Shown: positions 6,544-10,000 of the stretch, in pieces
Layout: every line of letters starts with the position of its first letter
Position numbering within the stretch: position 1 is the stretch's first letter
The notes under the pieces: generated by a model
What the model saw: only the letters and a program-made list of their open reading frames with translations
The model's database searches: none
Told to the model about the DNA's origin: nothing
Assembly: GCA_963170055.1 (NCBI GenBank)
Contig: CAUJGJ010000001.1
Span: 3,663,701 to 3,673,700 of the forward strand
Source: Halisarca cf. caerulea
Taxonomy: Eukaryota; Porifera; Demospongiae; Chondrillida; Halisarcidae
Reading direction: 5' to 3'
Length of the DNA stretch: 10,000 nucleotides
Program-made: the position numbers and the translations under genes

Positions 6544-6588
<45 letters not shown>
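6527..6588 (+). promoter_or_regulatory. Retrotransposon polyadenylation signal and genomic A45 tract
   Basis: AATAAA at 6527-6532 stands 11 bases before a run of 45 A (6544-6588). This is the retrotransposon's 3' end. Being in sense inside the kinase intron, the signal might end some kinase transcripts early. Confidence 0.8.
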
Positions 6589-6590
<2 letters not shown>

Positions 6591-6793
6591 TGGTGTACTG
6601 TACTGTGTGTGCATGTGGTGTACTGTGTGTGCATGTGGTGTGTACTGTACTGTGTGTGCATGTGGTGTGTACTGTACTGTGTGTGCATGTGTTGTGTACT
6701 GTACTGTGTGTGCATGTGTTGTGTACTGTACTGTGTGTGCATGTGGTGTACTGTACTGTGTGTACATGTGGTGTGCTGTACTGTGTGTGCATG
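6589..6793. repeat. TG-rich minisatellite, right part
   Basis: The array resumes straight after the A tract in the order (TG) A B C C D D, then two diverged 25-bp A-type units (6744-6768 with TACATG, 6769-6793 with TGTGCTG). Positions 6589-6749 repeat 5378-5538 exactly. The flank from 6794 to 6909 is the unique right end of the TIR element. Confidence 0.95.
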
Positions 6794-7016
6794 TGGACAT
6801 GGGCAGTATAGGTAAAATTAACAAATTTTAGTTATCCAAACTTTTTGCTCAGCTGAACGTAAAGATTTCAGGAGTTGCCAATGGGGTTTGGATAATCGAG
6901 GTTGGACTGTATGTATGTAACTGTGATATTACTTATTATGTGTAAGCACAGTATAATACTTTTGTGTTGATACACATGTGTGCATACATACTTATGTTTG
7001 TGATTATATTTCAGCC

Positions 7017-7017
<1 letters not shown>

Positions 7018-7068
<51 letters not shown>

Positions 7069-7071
7069 TGT

Positions 7072-7128
<57 letters not shown>
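7018..7128. repeat. TG microsatellite
   Basis: A nearly pure TG tract of about 110 bp with one GGTGTGGTGTG interruption around 7066-7076. The stretch before it (6912-7017) is intron with nothing recognisable. Confidence 0.97.
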
Positions 7129-7129
<1 letters not shown>

Positions 7130-7542
7130 AGGGCTGCATACAGGATTCGGAGCTAGGGGGGGGGGGGGGGGCAAATTGAGCTTCCTAAAATCTTAGGGGG
7201 GCAATGCAATATGGGAGGTACAATATAGGTCTACAGAGACTGGGGGGGGGGGGGTATTATAGGTGACAATGCTATGTATGGGGAGGGGGTATTATACAGT
7301 AGGTAACAATGCTATTTATGTATAATTCAAGGGGGTTACGGGATTGGTGACAGTGGTCTTGAGAAAATTTTTCAAAATTATAGCATAAAAGCTTGTTTTT
7401 CATCCATTTTCCAGTAAATTCTACCTTTCACAAACCCTTAGTGTATATGCTGAGATACAAGTTTAGGGAGGCAGCAGATCTGCAAGGGGGGGCGAATGCC
7501 CCCCCCCCCTCCCCCCCCGCCCCCCCCCTAAATGCGGCCCTG
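7129..7542. mobile_element. Miniature inverted-repeat element (hAT-like?), G/C-homopolymer rich
   Basis: The left end CAGGGCTGCAT (7129-7139) and the right end (7532-7542 read on the minus strand: CAGGGCCGCAT) match at 10 of 11 positions, and both run into G homopolymers. The 414-bp body holds G runs (near 7157-7171 and 7242-7254), C runs (7500-7529) and a duplicated segment of the form GGGGTATTATA...GACAATGCTAT. The CAGGG ends resemble non-autonomous hAT elements; no transposase is encoded. The element sits inside a TG tract, so an 8-bp target duplication cannot be told from the repeat (TGTGTGT flanks both ends). Confidence 0.55.
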
Positions 7543-7567
7543 TGTGTGTCTGTGAGTCTGTGTGTGT

Positions 7568-7628
<61 letters not shown>

Positions 7629-7643
7629 TGTCTGTGTGTGTCA

Positions 7644-7696
<53 letters not shown>

Positions 7697-7715
7697 AGTA
7701 TGTGTGTGTGTGTCA

Positions 7716-7790
<75 letters not shown>

Positions 7791-7801
7791 TGTATGTATG
7801 T
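7543..7801. repeat. TG microsatellite with TCAGTA interruptions
   Basis: A TG tract of about 260 bp with periodic interruptions (GGTGTC, TCAGTA three times) and a TATG-rich end. It and the 7018-7128 tract are probably one array split by the element between them. Cys/Val open frames here are artefacts. Confidence 0.97.
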
Positions 7802-7917
7802 ATGGGGTGAGAGTGTTGGATGTTTTGTCTATCTCTTGCACAGTGTAGTGACACAACCCCTCCTACCATTGTAGATTGGAGTGTCTATGCTCTCCTACTC
7901 AACACATACACACACAG

Positions 7918-8079
7918 GATTTCACCATGACTTTGTTGTGGCATGACCCCTCTTACATAAAACACACCCAGTATTTCACCATGACTTTGTTGTGGCATGA
8001 CCCCTCCTACATAAAACACACCCAGTATTTCACCATGACATTGTTGTGACACAACCCCTTTAACATATAACTTACACAG
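7918..8079 (+). repeat. 54-bp tandem repeat carrying duplicated splice acceptors
   Basis: Three 54-bp units precede the last kinase exon (7918-7971, 7972-8025, 8026-8079), with a diverged partial unit upstream (about 7849-7917). The first two units differ at two positions; the third is more diverged. Each ends in an A/C-rich stretch plus CAG, followed by (G/T)ATYTCACC. The four AG sites (7917, 7971, 8025, 8079) are exactly 54 bp apart. As 54 is a multiple of three all keep the same phase. Read from the first acceptor, the frame stays open for 43 codons (DFTMTLLWHDPSY...) and stops at TGA 8047-8049. Confidence 0.85.
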
Positions 8080-8208
8080 GATCTCACCGGCAACAAGAGC
8101 AAAGCTGGAAGGAAAAGAAGTCCAGAAGTGTATGTGCGCGATGTTCCACCCTCTGTGAAGGACGATCAGAATAGAATCATTAAGAAGGCTGTCAAGAAGA
8201 AGGAATAA
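8080..8208 (+). CDS. Probable terminal exon of the kinase gene
   Basis: After the acceptor AG at 8078-8079 a phase-0 frame gives 42 residues, DLTGNKSKAGRKRSPEVYVR and a Lys-rich end (KKAVKKKE), with TAA at 8206-8208. It joins in frame to the phase-0 donor of the kinase exon at 5052, giving a 392-residue product. The composition is that of a basic, unstructured tail. I place it with the kinase because strand, phase and position fit and no other plus-strand gene start lies between. A small unseen exon in the intron, or a different gene, cannot be excluded. The minus-strand open frame over this stretch is an antisense shadow. Confidence 0.6.
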   Translation, partial: DLTGNKSKAGRKRSPEVYVRDVPPSVKDDQNRIIKKAVKKKE

Positions 8209-8800
8209 CCCATACGAGGGAGAGGGCGGGGTGACCAAAGAAGCTTTAGTCCGTTGTGTCCCTGGTAATGCTTGTGTACTTTCTTGCTTCAGATCTCCTA
8301 CTGGTCCATGTTGTGCTCGATTTTCAACACCTTTTCTAGAGCTTGTAAATTTTGGTGAGAGAATTAACCAGATCTAAAAGTTCCTATGGGACTGCACTCT
8401 GTGTGCTTGGCACAACTGCTTGCTCATTTGTAAACAGTTGCAGTTTTTGGTTTCAGGCATATTGTGTGTAGCATATAATACTTTTCAAGTATGGTAGCCT
8501 TGAAGACTGTTATATGCATGTATGTACATACGCCAGTGTTAGGACATTTCTTTATTAATCTGTATATTATTAGAAATTAATAATGATGCTGCAGATGTAA
8601 TGGATAAGAAATCAAATGATCAAAAGGATAGAACTTCTCATGAGCACATGAATGCACCCATGCACAAACACACACACACATTCAGAAGGTGTGGATATGA
8701 TAGTGAAAGGGTGGGGATAACGGTTACTAAAACAGGAAGCAATTATTGAAACAGGAGTAAAAGTTGTAAACAGGAAGTAATTTGTTCAAATGGGGGGGGA
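8209..8800. other. Convergent 3' intergenic region
   Basis: No gene is seen here. It holds the 3' UTRs of the kinase (plus) and kelch (minus) genes. No canonical AATAAA is visible on the plus strand; an AGTAAA variant lies near 8756. A short CA run is at about 8668-8680 and a G8 run at 8792-8799. Confidence 0.6.
8551..8556 (-). promoter_or_regulatory. Candidate polyadenylation signal of the kelch gene
   Basis: TTTATT on the plus strand is AATAAA on the minus strand, 245 bases downstream of the kelch stop codon. It is the only canonical signal seen on that strand in the intergenic region. Confidence 0.5.
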
Positions 8801-9362
8801 TTAATCATCTTCCTGCTCTTCCTCCATGCTCAGACCAGGCACCTGGTCGATAGGAATGTTGAAGATAGCACAACCAGCTCCAGCTCGACCGGCTACCAGC
8901 GTGCTGACCTGATCCCAGGTGTCATGTTCCTGATTGTACCTTTCCATGAGGTCCAGGTACTCGGTGCCGTTGTAACCACCAATGACGTAGAAGCTGTTCC
9001 CGTAGATGACAGTACTACAGGCGTCCCTGGGGCAGGTTAGCTGGCAGATCAGGGACCATTGGTTTGTATGTGGATCAAAGACCTCAACCATATCCTTTGG
9101 TGTATTGTTGTCGTGACCGCCTACAGCATACAGACGGCCTTGAAAAGCAGACAGACTCAGACCTCCCCTCTTGGTGGACATTGGCGGCAGTAGAGTCCAC
9201 TTGTTTGTGTGAGGGTTGTAGCGTTCGGCGGAATTGAGGCAGGCCATGCTGTCCCGTCCTCCAACTGCGTACATTCGATCTTCAAGTACTGCCAGTCCTG
9301 CAGTGCTACGGGCATAGTTCATTGGAGCTACATATGACCAATGATCTGTTTCAGGGTCATAC
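8801..9362 (-). CDS. KLHL-type kelch-repeat protein, last exon
   Basis: The exon starts after a minus-strand acceptor, a CCCTCCCTCCC pyrimidine tract ending in AG (9364-9363), one base before the Tyr codon of YDPETDHW (phase 2 junction). It ends at TAA 8803-8801, giving 186 residues. Three kelch blades are visible, each with a GG doublet (AVGGRDS, AVGGHDN, VIGGYNG) and following Tyr/Phe and Trp residues (RYNPHTNKW, VFDPHTNQW, RYNQEHDTW). A last strand follows (GRAGAGCAIFN), then an acidic end (EEEQEDD). The order RRGG-like, GGHD, PRDA, GGYNG, GRAGA resembles KLHL1/4/5, whose BTB-BACK-kelch proteins are substrate adaptors for CUL3 ubiquitin ligases. The BTB, BACK and first blades must lie beyond the right edge. 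The blades and frame are intact. The exact KLHL subtype is uncertain. Confidence 0.85.
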
Positions 9363-9616
9363 CTGGGAGGGAGGGAGGGAGGGAGAGGGGTGGGCACATA
9401 TCTTGAGTTTTGACTAACACAACATTTCAACAAAGAAAGAAAGCATGACCTAGTGACATGTGCACCAATGAATATCATTACACAAGATTATCCACAAACA
9501 TCACCTACAGCTAACCAACCAGATATGGACATAGATACCACAGGTATTCAAAGACATAAGGAGATACTTACTATCTTACACACACACACACACACAAACA
9601 CAAACACACACACACA

Positions 9617-9676
<60 letters not shown>

Positions 9677-10000
9677 CGCTAAGATTTGTGTACACATACT
9701 CTACATAATATTATGATGTCCTCAGTGAAGTAAGTGGTGTCATATTTCTAGGACAGAAAACACGTAATCAAAGCATTATTGCAAGCACAGGTACCTACAA
9801 CCTGGAAACTGCTGACGTGAGAGCTGGCGGTGTCTGTGTACACTATGGCATTCTAGCAAAGACAGTAGAATGAGAACTATTTGCCACATGCACAAGTGAA
9901 CTTGTTTGGCATTGAGCCTTCTTCTGTTGACCCTCAGAAGTTCACGAGAAGTGAACACACACATACATACACCGTACAAGAAAAATTAGTACATCACCAC
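9363..10000. other. Kelch gene intron, no exon recognised
   Basis: About 640 bp upstream (in transcript sense) of the last kelch exon. A (GGGA)n run at 9366-9386 supplies the pyrimidine tract of the acceptor. I see no kelch-like coding sequence in any minus frame. The open frame at 9776-9979 on the minus strand has no family resemblance. Confidence 0.6.
9578..9672. repeat. CA microsatellite in kelch intron
   Basis: A CA tract with AAACACAAAC and ACTC interruptions near its left end and pure CA from about 9619 to 9672. In the sense of the kelch gene it reads TG. Confidence 0.97.

Larger units (their letters stand above)
5539..6588 (+). mobile_element. 5'-truncated non-LTR retrotransposon with poly(A) tail
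   Basis: This insert interrupts the TG minisatellite. It consists of the 3' part of an open reading frame (5541-6404), a 139-base AT-rich 3' UTR, an AATAAA at 6527-6532 and an uninterrupted run of 45 A at 6544-6588. A 3' poly(A), a truncated 5' end and flanking direct duplication are the marks of target-primed reverse transcription. The flanking duplication is unusually long: 5378-5538 and 6589-6749 are identical over 161 bp. The open frame and pure A tail suggest a recent event. It lies in sense orientation in the kinase intron. The exact 5' junction is blurred by GT-rich sequence. Confidence 0.75.
5117..6909. mobile_element. TA-flanked TIR element (pogo/Tigger-like, non-autonomous)
   Basis: The left end CAGTTCAACCTCCATT (5117-5132) and the right end (6894-6909 read on the minus strand: CAGTCCAACCTCGATT) match at 14 of 16 positions. 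Each end abuts a TA dinucleotide (5115-5116, 6910-6911). Subterminal motifs are mirrored too: ATTATCCAAACCC at 5146-5158 and inverted at 6884-6896, GTTCAGCTG at 5188-5196 and inverted at 6850-6858. A CAGT start, TA duplication and ATTATCCAAAC-type subterminal motifs fit the pogo/Tigger branch of Tc1-mariner elements. No transposase is present. Without the retrotransposon and its duplication the element is about 580 bp, mostly TG-rich minisatellite. It lies in the kinase intron. Confidence 0.7.

Noticed and set aside
6960..7020. Possible splice acceptor TTATATTTCAG at 7005-7015 for a middle kinase exon
   Set aside because: It is followed directly by the TG microsatellite, with no protein-like frame or donor.
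7393..7874. Long Cys/Val and Thr/His open frames
   Set aside because: They are dinucleotide-repeat artefacts over TG tracts and the C homopolymers.
7885..8238. Minus-strand open frame of 117 residues with 18-residue repeats
   Set aside because: It is antisense to the 54-bp acceptor repeat and the kinase last exon. The plus-strand splice signals and phases explain the region better.
9776..9979. Minus-strand open frame of 67 residues upstream of the kelch exon
   Set aside because: It has no kelch, BTB or BACK features, no convincing donor in frame, and unremarkable composition.

Overview
The window looks like metazoan nuclear DNA, most probably from a sponge (demosponge); this is inference, not proof. 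It has spliced genes with GT/AG introns, eukaryotic families (NFXL1-type zinc finger, RING finger, protein kinase, KLHL-type kelch), long CA/TG microsatellites, minisatellites, and TIR and non-LTR transposon remains. The kinase motifs HRDLTANN and YMPPEA are of a kind I associate from memory with the expanded kinase families of sponges. Nothing prokaryotic is visible.

Layout, left to right. (1) About 100-1338, plus strand: the last four exons of an NFXL1-like gene, with Cys/His zinc-finger segments, then a charged Glu/Lys/Arg helix and a C-terminal membrane segment before the stop. CA repeats fill two of its introns. (2) 1339-2950: no gene. It holds a 96-bp foldback element carrying the first AATAAA downstream of NFXL1, a hairpin, a composite minisatellite whose unit changes from 32 to 48 to 20 bp, a 12-copy 33-bp minisatellite and an AT-rich stretch. 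(3) 2954-3814, minus strand: an intronless RING-finger gene whose last hundred residues are about half histidine. (4) 3815-4002: a 188-bp divergent promoter with two inverted-repeat pairs. (5) 4003-8208, plus strand: a protein kinase gene, one long exon (4003-5052) joined in my model to a short last exon (8080-8208).

The 3-kb kinase intron is the most interesting part. It holds a TA-flanked, pogo/Tigger-like TIR element (5117-6909) with an internal TG-rich minisatellite. That minisatellite was split by a 5'-truncated non-LTR retrotransposon (about 5539-6588) with an open reading frame, an AATAAA and a pure 45-A tail. The two flanks of the retrotransposon share a perfect 161-bp direct duplication. 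Further along are TG tracts, a G/C-homopolymer-rich hAT-like miniature element (7129-7542), and a 54-bp tandem repeat that presents four splice acceptors in exact register, the last being that of the terminal exon.

(6) 8209-8800: the 3' intergenic space between converging genes. (7) 8801-9362, minus strand: the last exon of a KLHL1/4/5-like kelch gene. Its upstream intron, with another CA repeat, fills the right edge.

I see no operon-like or defence-like gene system. The RING and kinase genes may be co-regulated through their shared promoter; the other genes are unrelated housekeeping or regulatory genes.
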